A program made the position numbers and the translations under genes. Of a stretch of 64,000 nt of DNA, positions 8,487 to 16,657 are shown in pieces; the stretch's first letter is position 1; each line of letters starts with the position of its first letter. Below the pieces are notes generated by a model that did not search any database, was not told where the DNA came from, and saw only the letters and a program-made list of their open reading frames with translations. Origin of the DNA: JAVBMV01 sp031552145 (GTDB taxonomy: Bacteria > Myxococcota > Myxococcia > Myxococcales > UBA5297); contig JAVBMV010000003.1 in assembly GCA_031552145.1 (NCBI GenBank), positions 248,001 to 312,000 on the forward strand. The letters run 5' to 3'.

Positions 8487-9221
8487 TTGGTCGTACCGAA
8501 GCCAGCGCCCAGAGTCGCCGCAGCGGCGCCATCCCTCCAACTGGAGGAGGTGGGGCGCAGGTTCGGCTCGCGCTGGGCGCTGCGCGCGGTGACGCTCCAC
8601 ATCGAGCCCGGCGCGCGCCTCTTGGTAGAGGGCGCGAACGGCTCGGGCAAGAGTACGCTGCTGCGCATCATTTCGGGCGCGCTGGCGGCGAGCAGCGGCG
8701 CGATCGCCCTCGGCGCGGAGCGCGCTGCGGAGAGCGCTGCCCAGCGCGCGCGGCGCAGGGCGCTCTGCGCGCTGCTGCCCCAGTCGGGAGGGTATCTCGC
8801 GAGCTTTACCGCGCTGGAGAACCTGGCGCTCTCCGCGCGTTTTCTTGGGGAGCCCTGCTCTCCCCGCGCGCTGCTCCCATTGCTCGAGCGAGCGGGGCTC
8901 GCGCCCTTCGCCAGCGCGCCGATCCATACCTTCTCGAGCGGCATGCGCAAGCGGCTGGCGCTGGCTCAACTGTGGCTGCGGCGCCCTGCGGTGGCGCTCC
9001 TGGACGAGCCCGACGACGCGCTCGATCGCGCCGGCCTCGCGCTGCTGGCTGAGTCGCTGGAGGAGCTCGCGCGGGCGGGCGCCACCGTGCTCGTCACCTC
9101 GCACCGCGGGGAGTGGGCGCGCCGTTGGTGCGGCCGCGCGCTCTCGCTCTCCAACGGTCGGATCGTTTCGGCGCGTTCGTGCGGAAGCGCGCGGGACGAC
9201 TCCAGCGCGGGGGGGTGCTGA
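8487..9221 (+). CDS. ccmA: Heme exporter ATP-binding protein CcmA
   Basis: A 244-residue ABC ATPase, first gene of a System I cytochrome c maturation operon. With CcmB, CcmC and CcmD it drives release of holo-CcmE. Walker A is GANGSGKST, the signature is FSSGMRKRLALAQ, and Walker B is VALLDEPDDALD, all in normal order. The start is a TTG at 8487 preceded by an AGGAG sequence; homology begins about 17 residues later (SLQLEEVGRRFG), so the N-terminus may be slightly shorter. Its TGA overlaps the ATG of ccmB. It is divergent from the zinc-ribbon gene, with 186 bp between them that should hold the promoter. Confidence 0.9.
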   Translation: MVVPKPAPRVAAAAPSLQLEEVGRRFGSRWALRAVTLHIEPGARLLVEGANGSGKSTLLRIISGALAASSGAIALGAERAAESAAQRARRRALCALLPQSGGYLASFTALENLALSARFLGEPCSPRALLPLLERAGLAPFASAPIHTFSSGMRKRLALAQLWLRRPAVALLDEPDDALDRAGLALLAESLEELARAGATVLVTSHRGEWARRWCGRALSLSNGRIVSARSCGSARDDSSAGGC

Positions 9222-9886
9222 TGCTCGCCGCCTCGCTCAGCAAGGATCTGCTGCTCCTCTGGCGCGCCCGCGCGCAGAGCGCCTCGACGTATGCCTTCGC
9301 TTGTACCCTTCTCTTGGCGCTCAGTCTCGCGGCGGGGCCCGACGCGACGGCGCTGAGGCAGTCGGCGGCCGGCTTTCTCTGGGCCTCTGTCCTTTTCACC
9401 TCAAACCTCCTGCTCGCCTCGACCTTTCGCGACGAGCTGGAGAGCGGCGCGCTCGAGGCGATACTGCAGCTCGGCGCCGCGCCGCGCGCCCTCTTCTTCT
9501 CTAAGGCGATCGCCAACGCGCTGCTCGTCGCGCTGGTGGGGCTGGCGCTGCTCCCCGCGCTCGCCGCGCTCTTCGACGCGACCACGGCGCGCCCGCTGGC
9601 GCTCATGGGGCTGGTCCTTCTGAGCGCCGCCGCCATCTCGGCGCCCGGCACTCTCTTCGCGGCCATCGCCGCCAAGGCGCGCGCCGAGAGCTCGCTGCTC
9701 TTGCCGCTGTTGCTCCTGCCGCTGCTCACCCCCGTACTGCTCGCCTCGGTACAGGCGACGAGGCTGCTCCTCTTCGGCGATCCGATGGGGCAGCTCATGC
9801 CTTGGATGCTGCTGCTCGCCGCCTTCGCTGCCCTCTTTTGGCCCATCTCTGGACTGCTCTTCGGGGCGGTCCTGGAGGAATCATGA
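9221..9886 (+). CDS. ccmB: Heme exporter membrane protein CcmB
   Basis: A 221-residue integral membrane protein, the permease partner of CcmA. It starts at the ATG at 9221, which overlaps the ccmA stop codon (TGATG). Six strongly hydrophobic segments are visible, along with FRDELESGALEAILQLGAAPRALFFSKAIAN-type family features, here reduced to the blocks TFRDELESGALE and FSKAIAN. It ends in ATGA overlap with ccmC. Length matches other CcmB proteins (about 220 aa). Confidence 0.9.
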   Translation: MLAASLSKDLLLLWRARAQSASTYAFACTLLLALSLAAGPDATALRQSAAGFLWASVLFTSNLLLASTFRDELESGALEAILQLGAAPRALFFSKAIANALLVALVGLALLPALAALFDATTARPLALMGLVLLSAAAISAPGTLFAAIAAKARAESSLLLPLLLLPLLTPVLLASVQATRLLLFGDPMGQLMPWMLLLAAFAALFWPISGLLFGAVLEES

Positions 9887-10629
9887 CGCACCTCGCGGAA
9901 CGCGCCCTCCCCGGCACGCGCCTCTTCAAGGCAGGACTCCTGCTGCTCTCACTCGCGGTGCCGCTGCTCGCCTGCGGCACTTGGCTGGGCCTGCTCCACG
10001 CGCCTCCTGATCGCTACATGGGCGAAGTGCAGCGCATCATGTATGTCCACGTACCCACGGCCTGGGTCGCGATGCTGATGCTCACCGCCGCCTTCGCCTT
10101 TGCGTTGACGTGGCTCTTCTCGCGCCGCCCGCTCGCCGACGCGCTGCACGAGGCGAGCGTCGAGCTAGGGGTGCTCCTCTCCTTTCTGCTCTGTCTCCAG
10201 GGCGCCATCTGGGCCAAGCCTACCTGGGGCGTCTACTGGGACTGGGATCCACGCCTGACGACCGTGGCGGTGATGCTCTTCGCCTTCATCGGCGTCCTCT
10301 CGCTCCGCTCGCTCGTCGACGACCCTCGCAGGCGCGCCACCTGGTCGGCCGCGGCGACCATCATCGCCTTCGCCGATCTACCCATCGTCTATTTTTCGGT
10401 GCGCTGGTGGAACTCGCTGCACCAAGTGCAGTCGAGCCCCGAGACGGTCGACGCGGCGATGCTGCTGCCTTTGCGGCTCAACGCCCTGGGCCTCGCGCTG
10501 CTCGCTGCCTCCCTGCTCCTCCTGCGCGCCCGGCTCGGGCTCTTGAGGAACGCGCGCGCGCTGCTCTCGGGGGAAGAGGAACAGGGCGAGATGCTCGGCG
10601 AGATGCAGGCCGCGGGAGGTGAGCGATGA
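9883..10629 (+). CDS. ccmC: Heme handling protein CcmC
   Basis: A 248-residue membrane protein of the heme-handling family. It presents heme to CcmE in the periplasm. The tryptophan-rich WWD signature is seen as TWGVYWDWDPR, and the region MYVHVPTAWVAM carries the first conserved His; a second candidate heme-ligand His is in WWNSLHQ. Six membrane segments are expected. The ATG at 9883 overlaps the ccmB stop (ATGA); the longer frame upstream is antisense-like and was not used. The 3' end overlaps ccmD by 4 bp. Confidence 0.93.
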   Translation: MTHLAERALPGTRLFKAGLLLLSLAVPLLACGTWLGLLHAPPDRYMGEVQRIMYVHVPTAWVAMLMLTAAFAFALTWLFSRRPLADALHEASVELGVLLSFLLCLQGAIWAKPTWGVYWDWDPRLTTVAVMLFAFIGVLSLRSLVDDPRRRATWSAAATIIAFADLPIVYFSVRWWNSLHQVQSSPETVDAAMLLPLRLNALGLALLAASLLLLRARLGLLRNARALLSGEEEQGEMLGEMQAAGGER

Positions 10630-10793
10630 ACGGCGTAATCGAAGGCGGTTGGGGATATGTCGCCGCGGCCTATGGGACCACGGCCGGCGCGCTGATGCTC
10701 TACGGCGCTTGGCTCTATGTCCGGGCGCGCGCCGCCCGCCGCGCGCTCGCCGCGGAGTTGAAGCGAACGACGGCCTCCGGGAGCGCGCCATGA
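10626..10793 (+). CDS. ccmD: Heme exporter subunit CcmD (55 aa)
   Basis: A 55-codon frame, read by eye between ccmC and ccmE, with four-base ATGA overlaps at both ends. The protein starts MNGVIEGGWGYVAAAYG, has one membrane helix (about residues 14-30) and a basic cytoplasmic tail (RARAARRALAAELKR). This G-Y-x-x-x-A-Y start, single helix and Arg-rich tail are the pattern of CcmD, which stabilises the CcmABCE complex and helps free holo-CcmE. Position in the operon supports the call as much as the sequence does. Confidence 0.85.
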   Translation: MNGVIEGGWGYVAAAYGTTAGALMLYGAWLYVRARAARRALAAELKRTTASGSAP

Positions 10794-11263
10794 CCTCGAA
10801 GCTGACCTGGCTCGTCGCTGCCCTCTCTCTCGCGCTCGCGGGCGGCGCGCTCGCCCTCGTTGCGCTGGGGGGGTTGGGCGAAAACCTCATCTATTATTGG
10901 AGCCCAAAGGAATTACTGGAGGCGGGCGACCGCGCGCTGGGCGCCTCCATCCGCCTGGGCGGACAGGTCGCCGTGGGCACCGTCCATCAGGAGCCCGGCG
11001 GCGAGGCGCTCACCTTCACTGTCACCGACGGCGCCCACTCGGTTCCGGTGCGCGCCGTGGGCATCCCTCCCCAGATGTTCCGCGAGGGAATCGGCGTGGT
11101 GGTCGAGGGGACCTTCACAAGAAAAGGACTCTTCGAGGGACGACGCCTCATGGTCTCGCACGGCAACGAGTACCGCGCGCCAACGAGCGGTGAAGTGCCC
11201 GATGTCAAGGCGCTGATGCGCTCGATGGAGCAAGGCGCGCCGGGCACCGAGGCGACACCATGA
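10790..11263 (+). CDS. ccmE: Periplasmic heme chaperone CcmE
   Basis: A 157-residue membrane-anchored heme chaperone that carries heme from CcmC to the CcmF/CcmH ligase. It has an N-terminal membrane helix (about 6-28) and an OB-fold domain with YYWSPKEL, GGQVAVGTV and GVVVEGTF. The heme-attachment motif HxxxY is present as H124-GNE-Y128, so His124 is the predicted covalent ligand (the common proteobacterial form, not the Cys variant). The ATG at 10790 overlaps the ccmD stop, and the 3' end overlaps ccmF. Confidence 0.94.
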   Translation: MTSKLTWLVAALSLALAGGALALVALGGLGENLIYYWSPKELLEAGDRALGASIRLGGQVAVGTVHQEPGGEALTFTVTDGAHSVPVRAVGIPPQMFREGIGVVVEGTFTRKGLFEGRRLMVSHGNEYRAPTSGEVPDVKALMRSMEQGAPGTEATP

Positions 11264-13296
11264 CCGCCGCGCTCGGACAGGCGCTGGTCGCGGCGGCGCT
11301 CCTCTTCGCCCTCCTCGGCGCGCTCTTCGCGCTCGCTGGCGGCATGGTGCGCCCCGAGCATGCGCTGGGCGCTCGGGCGCGGCGCGCTGGGCGGCGCCTC
11401 GCGCTCCTCTTTGCGCTCGCGATGCTGGGCGCGAACCTCCTCATGGAATATGCGCTCATCGCCCCCGACTTTTCGGTCCATTACGCCGCGCAGGTCGCCT
11501 CCCGTGCCTCGCCGCTCTGGATCTCCATCGTGAGCCTCTGGTCCTCGCTGGAGGGCTCCATCCTCTTCTGGGGGCTTATTCTGGGCGCGGCCATCGCGCT
11601 GCTCGCGCGCGCGGGCGCCCACGGCGATGGAGCGCCCTCCGCCATCGCGGGCCTCTCGCCGACCCTGTCCGTGGCGCTCGGCGTCGCGCTCCTCGTCGCC
11701 GTCGCCTTCTGCCTCCTCCTCGTCGGCCCGGCCGATCCCTTCCTTCCCGTCTTCCCAGTGCCGCTCGACGGCCCCGGCCCCAACCCGCTGCTGCAGAATC
11801 ACCTCCTGATGGTGATCCATCCCCCCATGCTCTACCTAGGGTACGTGGGCGCAACGGTACCCTTCGCGCTCGCCTGCGCCATGCTGCTGCGCGGTGCGTT
11901 CGACGCCGCCGCCCTCGCGCTTCTGCGCCGCGCGCTGCTTGCGGTCTGGCTCTTCCTCACGGCGGGGATCGCGCTGGGCGCGCTCTGGGCCTACGAGGTG
12001 CTGGGATGGGGCGGCTATTGGGCCTGGGATCCCGTCGAGAATGCCTCGCTCATGCCCTGGCTCACGGCGACGGCGGCGCTCCACTCGCTCTTGGTCACCC
12101 ACAAGCGCGGGCGGCTCCTCTCCTGGAGCTTCACGCTGGTGCTCGCGACTTTTCTACTCACCCTGCTGGGTACCTTCATGACGCGCTCTGGAGTGGTCAA
12201 CTCGGTCCACTCCTTCAGCCAGAGCACCATCGGCCCTTGGCTGCTGACGATCCTCGCGCTGGCCTCGCTCGGCTCGCTCGCGCTCCTGACCCTCCGCCTC
12301 TCCAAGCTGGAGCAATCGATGGCGACGGCCAGCGGCGCGAGCACCTTCGTCAGCAGGATGAGTGTGCTCCTCCTCAACAACGTCCTGCTCGTCACGCTCA
12401 CCTTCGTGGTGCTGGTCGGCTCGCTCTTCCCACTGGTGGCCGAGCTGCTCGAGGGGCGGCGGTTGAGCGTCGGCGAGCCCTATTTCAACGCGCTCGCCGT
12501 CCCGCTCGCGATCGCCCTCCTCTTCCTCATGGCGGTGGGTCCCGCGCTCCCATGGGCGGGCTCCGGGCGCGACGCCGCTCGGCGCCTCGCCCAGGGCGCG
12601 CTGCTCGGCCTCACCCTCCTCCTCGCCGCGCTTCTCCTGGGCGCTTCTTCTCCATGGCTCCTCGCCACGCTCTTCATGGCCGGACTCGCGCTCCACATCA
12701 CCCTGGCGAAGGGGCTCGAACCCGCGCTCGCCAAAGGGGGCGCACCTTTCGCCAACCTGGGGGCGTTCGTGAGGCGCGCGAAGGGGCGGCGCCACCTGGG
12801 CGCCTATCTGGCACACCTCGGCCTCATCGTCGCGCTGTCCGCGATCGGCGTCAGCCACGCCGGGCGCAGCCAAGTAGAGGCCTCGCTCGCCGCTGGAGAG
12901 GAGGCGCGCCTCGGCCCCTATTTGATCCAGCTGGCCGGTTTCGCCGCCGAGGCGGAGCCGCATCGCCAGTCGCTCATCGCCCGCTTCGCGGTCTACGAGG
13001 GAGAGCACCCGCGCGAAGAGCTGGCCCCGCGCATGAATTACTACAGCGCCCTACGAGAGCCCGTCGCGACGCCGGCCATCCTCTCGCGCCCCTCGGGCGA
13101 CCTCTACCTCTCGCTCATCAGCGTGGATCCAGCGACCGGCCGCGTCGGCCTGCGCGCCTATCTCAACCCCCTGGTGCCCTGGATCTGGCTTGGGGCGCTC
13201 CTGATGGCGCTGGGCGCCGGGCTCTCGCTGCTTCCCGAGAGCGTGCGCGCGACCGAGACCGCGAAGGTCCCGCAGAGCATTGGAGGTCTCACATGA
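11260..13296 (+). CDS. ccmF: Cytochrome c heme ligase subunit CcmF
   Basis: A 678-residue polytopic protein, the core of the System I heme ligase that joins heme to CXXCH apocytochromes. The WWD domain reads GWGGYWAWDPVENASLMPWL. Conserved His-containing periplasmic loops (LLMVIHPPMLYLGY, LVTHKRGRL) and FMTRSGVVNSVHSF are in place. The C-terminal third (from about 500) has the usual beta-rich periplasmic loop and last helix (NPLVPWIWLGALLMALGAGLSL). It overlaps ccmE and the next gene by 4 bp each. Length is close to that of E. coli CcmF. Confidence 0.95.
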   Translation: MTAALGQALVAAALLFALLGALFALAGGMVRPEHALGARARRAGRRLALLFALAMLGANLLMEYALIAPDFSVHYAAQVASRASPLWISIVSLWSSLEGSILFWGLILGAAIALLARAGAHGDGAPSAIAGLSPTLSVALGVALLVAVAFCLLLVGPADPFLPVFPVPLDGPGPNPLLQNHLLMVIHPPMLYLGYVGATVPFALACAMLLRGAFDAAALALLRRALLAVWLFLTAGIALGALWAYEVLGWGGYWAWDPVENASLMPWLTATAALHSLLVTHKRGRLLSWSFTLVLATFLLTLLGTFMTRSGVVNSVHSFSQSTIGPWLLTILALASLGSLALLTLRLSKLEQSMATASGASTFVSRMSVLLLNNVLLVTLTFVVLVGSLFPLVAELLEGRRLSVGEPYFNALAVPLAIALLFLMAVGPALPWAGSGRDAARRLAQGALLGLTLLLAALLLGASSPWLLATLFMAGLALHITLAKGLEPALAKGGAPFANLGAFVRRAKGRRHLGAYLAHLGLIVALSAIGVSHAGRSQVEASLAAGEEARLGPYLIQLAGFAAEAEPHRQSLIARFAVYEGEHPREELAPRMNYYSALREPVATPAILSRPSGDLYLSLISVDPATGRVGLRAYLNPLVPWIWLGALLMALGAGLSLLPESVRATETAKVPQSIGGLT

Positions 13297-14375
13297 AGCG
13301 CCGTCCGCTCACCGTGGCCCTCGTCGGCCTCACGCTCACCCTGCCGCTGCTGCTCCTCTTCCTCTTCAGCTTCGGTAAGGATCCGCGGCGCGTCCCCGCG
13401 CCCCTCATCGGCGCGCCCCTTCCCGCCTTCGACCTCCCCGCGCTCGACGGCGGACGCATCTCCTCGACCTCGCTCTTGGGCAAGCCCGCCGTCATCAATT
13501 TCTGGGCAACTTGGTGCGAGCCCTGCCGCGCGGAGCATGGCCTCCTCCAGCAAGGCGCGCGCGCCTTCGGTGCGCGGATCCAGTTCGTTGGGATCGCTTT
13601 CGACGAGAGTCGCGAGCAGCTCGCGCGCTTCATCGAGCAGCTGGGCAGCGTCTATCCCATGCTCATCGATGAGGGAGGGCGCGCCGCCATCTCCTTCGGC
13701 TTGACAGGCGTCCCCGAGACCTGGTTCGTCGACGCGGCAGGGGTCGTTCGCCAGAAAGTCGCCGGCGCGCTGACGCCCGAGGTGCTCGTCACCCAGCTCG
13801 GCGCACTCCTCGCCGATACACGTCCCTCCGACATCGCCGAACAGGTGGAGTCGCGGAGCGAACAGAGCACGCCCGATCTCTGCACCGACGACGCCTCGTC
13901 ACTTGCGCCCACGGGCGCGGAGTCGTCCGCCGAGCTTCGTCCGCAACCTCTGGCAAAACTCTCGGCGGAGCCTTCGGGAGAGCACGCTACGTTGCCGGAG
14001 CCCGAACTCGAGCGGCGCACGCAGGCGCTGGCCGAGCAGCTGCTCTGCCCCGTCTGCCAGGGCAGCTCCATCGCCGACTCGCCGACGACGATGGCGCGCA
14101 ACATGAAAGCCGAGGTGCGCAACCTGCTCTCGCGCGGCCTCGACGAAGAGCAGATCCTCCAGCACTTCGAGCGCTCCTACGGTGAGATGATCCGCATGAA
14201 GCCGCGCGCCGCCGGGCTCAACCTGCTCCTCTTCGCGCTGCCCGGCTTTGCCCTGCTGACAGGGCTCACGCTGGCGCTGCGCACCCTGCGCGCAGCTTCG
14301 CGAGGTAAGGGAGATTCCGATAGCGCTCCGCCGAGTCGAGACCGTAACCCACGACGAACCCCTCCGGCAGCTTGA
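13293..14375 (+). CDS. CcmG-CcmH fusion: thiol-disulfide oxidoreductase plus apocytochrome thioreductase
   Basis: A 360-residue protein that joins two System I functions. An N-terminal membrane anchor (about 8-27) is followed by a thioredoxin-like CcmG/DsbE domain with WATWCEPC (Cys75, Cys78) and the cis-Pro region TGVPETWFVD. A Ser/Pro/Glu-rich linker (about 178-236) leads to a CcmH domain with LCPVCQG (Cys252, Cys255), MKAEVRNLLSRGLDEEQIL and a final membrane helix (about 309-331). The layout is topologically consistent, with both Cys pairs in the periplasm. No frame break separates the parts. The ATG at 13293 overlaps the ccmF stop. CcmI is not seen downstream. The last 110 bp overlap hpt on the opposite strand. 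Confidence 0.9.
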   Translation: MKRRPLTVALVGLTLTLPLLLLFLFSFGKDPRRVPAPLIGAPLPAFDLPALDGGRISSTSLLGKPAVINFWATWCEPCRAEHGLLQQGARAFGARIQFVGIAFDESREQLARFIEQLGSVYPMLIDEGGRAAISFGLTGVPETWFVDAAGVVRQKVAGALTPEVLVTQLGALLADTRPSDIAEQVESRSEQSTPDLCTDDASSLAPTGAESSAELRPQPLAKLSAEPSGEHATLPEPELERRTQALAEQLLCPVCQGSSIADSPTTMARNMKAEVRNLLSRGLDEEQILQHFERSYGEMIRMKPRAAGLNLLLFALPGFALLTGLTLALRTLRAASRGKGDSDSAPPSRDRNPRRTPPAA

Positions 14376-14811
14376 AGCCCCGGTAGTCCACATCGACCTT
14401 GCGGCGCGCGGCGCCCTGCTTCTCCAGCAATGCGCAGATGCGCACCGAGGCGGGGCGGCGCGTCGCGAGGTGTTCGATGAGGAAAGCGAGTGTGAGCCCC
14501 GTGTCGACGATGTCCTCCACCAAGAGTACGTCGCGCCCCTCTATCGGATGCGACAGATCGCTGGTGATGCGGACGATCCCGCTGGAGACCTGGGCCTCTC
14601 CGTAGCTGGAGAGACCCAGGAAGTCGATCGTCATCGGCAGATCGATCGCCCGGACGAGATCGGCGCAGAAGACGAAGGAACCCTTGAGCACACAGATGAC
14701 AGCGAGCGAGCGCCCGGCATAGTCGCGCGCGATCTCCGCCCCGAGCTCTGCGATCCGCTCACGAAGCTCACGCTCGCAGAGCACCACTTCGAGTTCGCTC
14801 GCCGCGGTCAT
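14266..14811 (-). CDS. hpt: Hypoxanthine phosphoribosyltransferase
   Basis: A 181-residue purine salvage enzyme that makes IMP or GMP from hypoxanthine or guanine and PRPP. The PRPP-binding motif is VLLVEDIVDTG, with an upstream VCVLKGSFVFCADLVRAI loop and the base-binding end YRGFKLPEGFVVGYGLD. The N-terminal TAASELEVVLCERELRERI matches the family well. Its 3' end runs 110 bp into the end of the CcmG-CcmH gene in the opposite direction. It starts 5 bp downstream of the Crp/Fnr gene stop and is probably co-transcribed with it. Confidence 0.94.
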   Translation of the reverse strand: MTAASELEVVLCERELRERIAELGAEIARDYAGRSLAVICVLKGSFVFCADLVRAIDLPMTIDFLGLSSYGEAQVSSGIVRITSDLSHPIEGRDVLLVEDIVDTGLTLAFLIEHLATRRPASVRICALLEKQGAARRKVDVDYRGFKLPEGFVVGYGLDSAERYRNLPYLAKLRAGCAAPA

Positions 14812-14816
14812 CTAGG

Positions 14817-15545
14817 TCACTTCTCCTGAGCAGCCAGCTTCCTCAACGCCTTCAGGTCGCGGATGCAGAGCGTGCGGCCCACGTTGCCCAGGCATCCATC
14901 CCGCTTCATTTCATTGATGAGCGTCGAGACAAAAGAGCGCGACGCGCCGACCATATCCGCCAGATCCTGCTGCGTCACACCGCGCAGGTCGATCTCGCCG
15001 CCGTGCGGACAGCGCTCGCCCAGCTTCTCTCCCAGCGCGAGGATCGTCTGCGCCAGGCGCGCCGGCACTTCCTTGAAAGTGAGCCCCACGAGCTGCGCCT
15101 TCATGGCGTTGATCCGCTCGCGCTGCGCTCGCACCACGTCGAGCGCCAACGAGGGGCGGCTCAGCATCAGCTGCTTGAAGTCGGCCCCGTTCATCGACCA
15201 GATCTCGCAGGCCTCGCCCGCGATGGCCAGCTCGTCGGACATGGGCGCATGGTGGGCGATGGAGCCGAAGATATCGCCTGCCGTCAGCATCGCCGTAACG
15301 GAGCGCACGTCGGCGCCCGAGAGGCGCATGATCCGCACCCGTCCGCGCTTGAGCAGGTAGACCTTGTTGGACTCGTCGCCCGGACGAAAGATCACCTCGC
15401 TGGGGGCGTAGTTTTCGACCTTGAAATAGCCTCGGAAGTCGACGACGTCGGCCCCGATCGTGACCGCCGTTGCCTGCCTTGCCCCAGCAGATTGAACCAC
15501 TCCCATGCTTCTGGCGGTACCGCCGCGAACAGTTGGGAACGCCAT
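14817..15545 (-). CDS. Crp/Fnr-family transcriptional regulator
   Basis: A 242-residue regulator. Residues from about 30 to 150 are a cyclic-nucleotide-binding-like jelly roll (YAPSEVIFRPGDESNKVYLLKRG in outline). After the dimerisation helix, the winged helix-turn-helix contains TQQDLADMVGASRSFVSTLI. No Fnr-type N-terminal Cys cluster is present, so it is more like a Crp-type protein; the effector is unknown. The start at 15545 was chosen because AAGGAG lies about 7 nt upstream; the open frame continues 10 codons further but without such a site. The AT-rich region upstream should hold its promoter. hpt follows at once. Confidence 0.88.
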   Translation of the reverse strand: MAFPTVRGGTARSMGVVQSAGARQATAVTIGADVVDFRGYFKVENYAPSEVIFRPGDESNKVYLLKRGRVRIMRLSGADVRSVTAMLTAGDIFGSIAHHAPMSDELAIAGEACEIWSMNGADFKQLMLSRPSLALDVVRAQRERINAMKAQLVGLTFKEVPARLAQTILALGEKLGERCPHGGEIDLRGVTQQDLADMVGASRSFVSTLINEMKRDGCLGNVGRTLCIRDLKALRKLAAQEK

Positions 15546-15765
15546 CTCGTGTCTCCTTGGATTGAACCGCGTCAAACGCGGACGAGAGGGCTTCTTTTCA
15601 ACAATGATGCCAAGTGAAATCTACGGGCCTCGCAGAGGCGAACATCAACGATTACGGCAGTTTACGATGGTTGTTCAAAAAATTGACCCCCGGAAACTAT
15701 AACAGAACATTCAAACAATCTGTTGGATTGAACACTTTTTTTCACTCCCGAGAGAGCCTATGCCC
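15546..15765. promoter_or_regulatory. AT-rich leader between Crp/Fnr gene and kinase-like gene
   Basis: This 220-bp gap is conspicuously AT-richer than its surroundings, especially 15600-15740, and is likely to hold the leftward promoter of the Crp/Fnr-hpt unit. A dyad TTCAA (15710-15714) with TTGAA (15728-15732) and a T run at 15736-15742 are visible. I could not assign confident -35 and -10 boxes; a TATAGT hexamer read leftward near 15699 has no good partner. Confidence 0.4.
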
Positions 15766-16449
15766 TCATTTGGCAGTCGGCTCCACTTCGGCGGAAGGTA
15801 GGCGAATGTAGGTGCGCGCCCCATCTTCGCCCACCTCCACCTCTCCTCCCAACTGGGCGATATAGAAGCTCGCCGCCTCGACGAGCAGGGCGGGCCCCCG
15901 AGAGGGCATGAGCGCCGGGCCAGGCGCCAATAATAGCTCGACCCCTTGCCCTCTCCCCGTGGTCGAAAGCCTGAGCTGGCACCCGCCGTGGTAGTGGGAG
16001 GCCTCCAGCAGGAGATAGCCGATCGACTCCGCGAGCCGCTCGGGGTTGCAGAGCACGCGGGGCAGCCGCTCCATCGGCTCGACCACCACCTCGGCGCCCC
16101 GCTCCGCCAGCTCTGAACGCACCCTCCGCAGAGCGCGCTCGATCACCTCGCCTAGGTCGCTCCGCTCGCGCGCCAAGTCGATACGCCCACACAAGGTAGC
16201 GAAGGCATTGAGCATCCGCTCCAGGGAGCCGATCTCCTTCTCGGCGATGGACACCCGCTTCTTGGCCCGGTCATTCGTCACCTCGCGGGCCAGCGTCTCG
16301 ACGATCATCTTCAGCGATGAGAGCGGGTTGCGCAGATCGTGAATCACCTGCCGCCCAATCCGGATCGCGCTGGCAGCGCTGGCGAGTGGACTCTCGAGCT
16401 GGGCGGGCGCGTGGGGGCTGTTGAGGTTCTTGGGCGATAGTATGGCCAT
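15766..16449 (-). CDS. Degenerate histidine kinase / histidine phosphotransfer-like protein
   Basis: A 227-residue cytoplasmic protein with a clear dimerisation/phosphoacceptor helix: QVIHDLRNPLSSLKMIVETL, with His37 as the predicted phosphorylated residue. The following part has the length and rough pattern of a HATPase domain (LPRVLCNPERLAESIGYLLLEA in place of the N box). Recognisable G boxes (DxGxG, GxGLGL) are missing, so ATP binding is doubtful. It has no sensor or membrane domain. It may act like ChpT or Spo0B as a phosphotransfer protein, or as a pseudokinase. It is divergent from the flp pilin gene, with a response regulator just beyond. Confidence 0.75.
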   Translation of the reverse strand: MAILSPKNLNSPHAPAQLESPLASAASAIRIGRQVIHDLRNPLSSLKMIVETLAREVTNDRAKKRVSIAEKEIGSLERMLNAFATLCGRIDLARERSDLGEVIERALRRVRSELAERGAEVVVEPMERLPRVLCNPERLAESIGYLLLEASHYHGGCQLRLSTTGRGQGVELLLAPGPALMPSRGPALLVEAASFYIAQLGGEVEVGEDGARTYIRLPSAEVEPTAK

Positions 16450-16568
16450 GGCTCTGTTCCATCCAGGCGCAGCGAACTGACGCCTGCGTTCATCGGAGCG
16501 ACACCCCCAATCCGCGGCAGATGGCGTACCGGATCATCGCTCCCTCGTAGACCGCAAGAAGAGCGCAC

Positions 16569-16583
16569 TGGTCCCCGCCTTGC
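16569..16583 (+). promoter_or_regulatory. Candidate sigma-54 (-24/-12) promoter of flp
   Basis: TGGTCCCCGCCTTGC has the invariant GG (16570-16571) and GC (16582-16583) at the required 10-nt spacing, and a full TTGCA -12 box. The -24 box matches TGGCACG only partly (TGGTCCC). It lies about 75 bp before the flp ATG, leaving room for a leader of about 60 nt. Confidence 0.4.
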
Positions 16584-16657
16584 AATAGGGAATCCCACCA
16601 GCGCCCCTCGCGGGACGCCAAAACGCCCATCGCTGGGCCATCTCCAGGGACTCCACC

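Noticed and set aside
12006..13292. Open frame upstream of the CcmG-CcmH start, inside ccmF.
   Set aside because: Arg/Pro-rich shadow of ccmF. The true start is the ATG at 13293 overlapping the ccmF stop.
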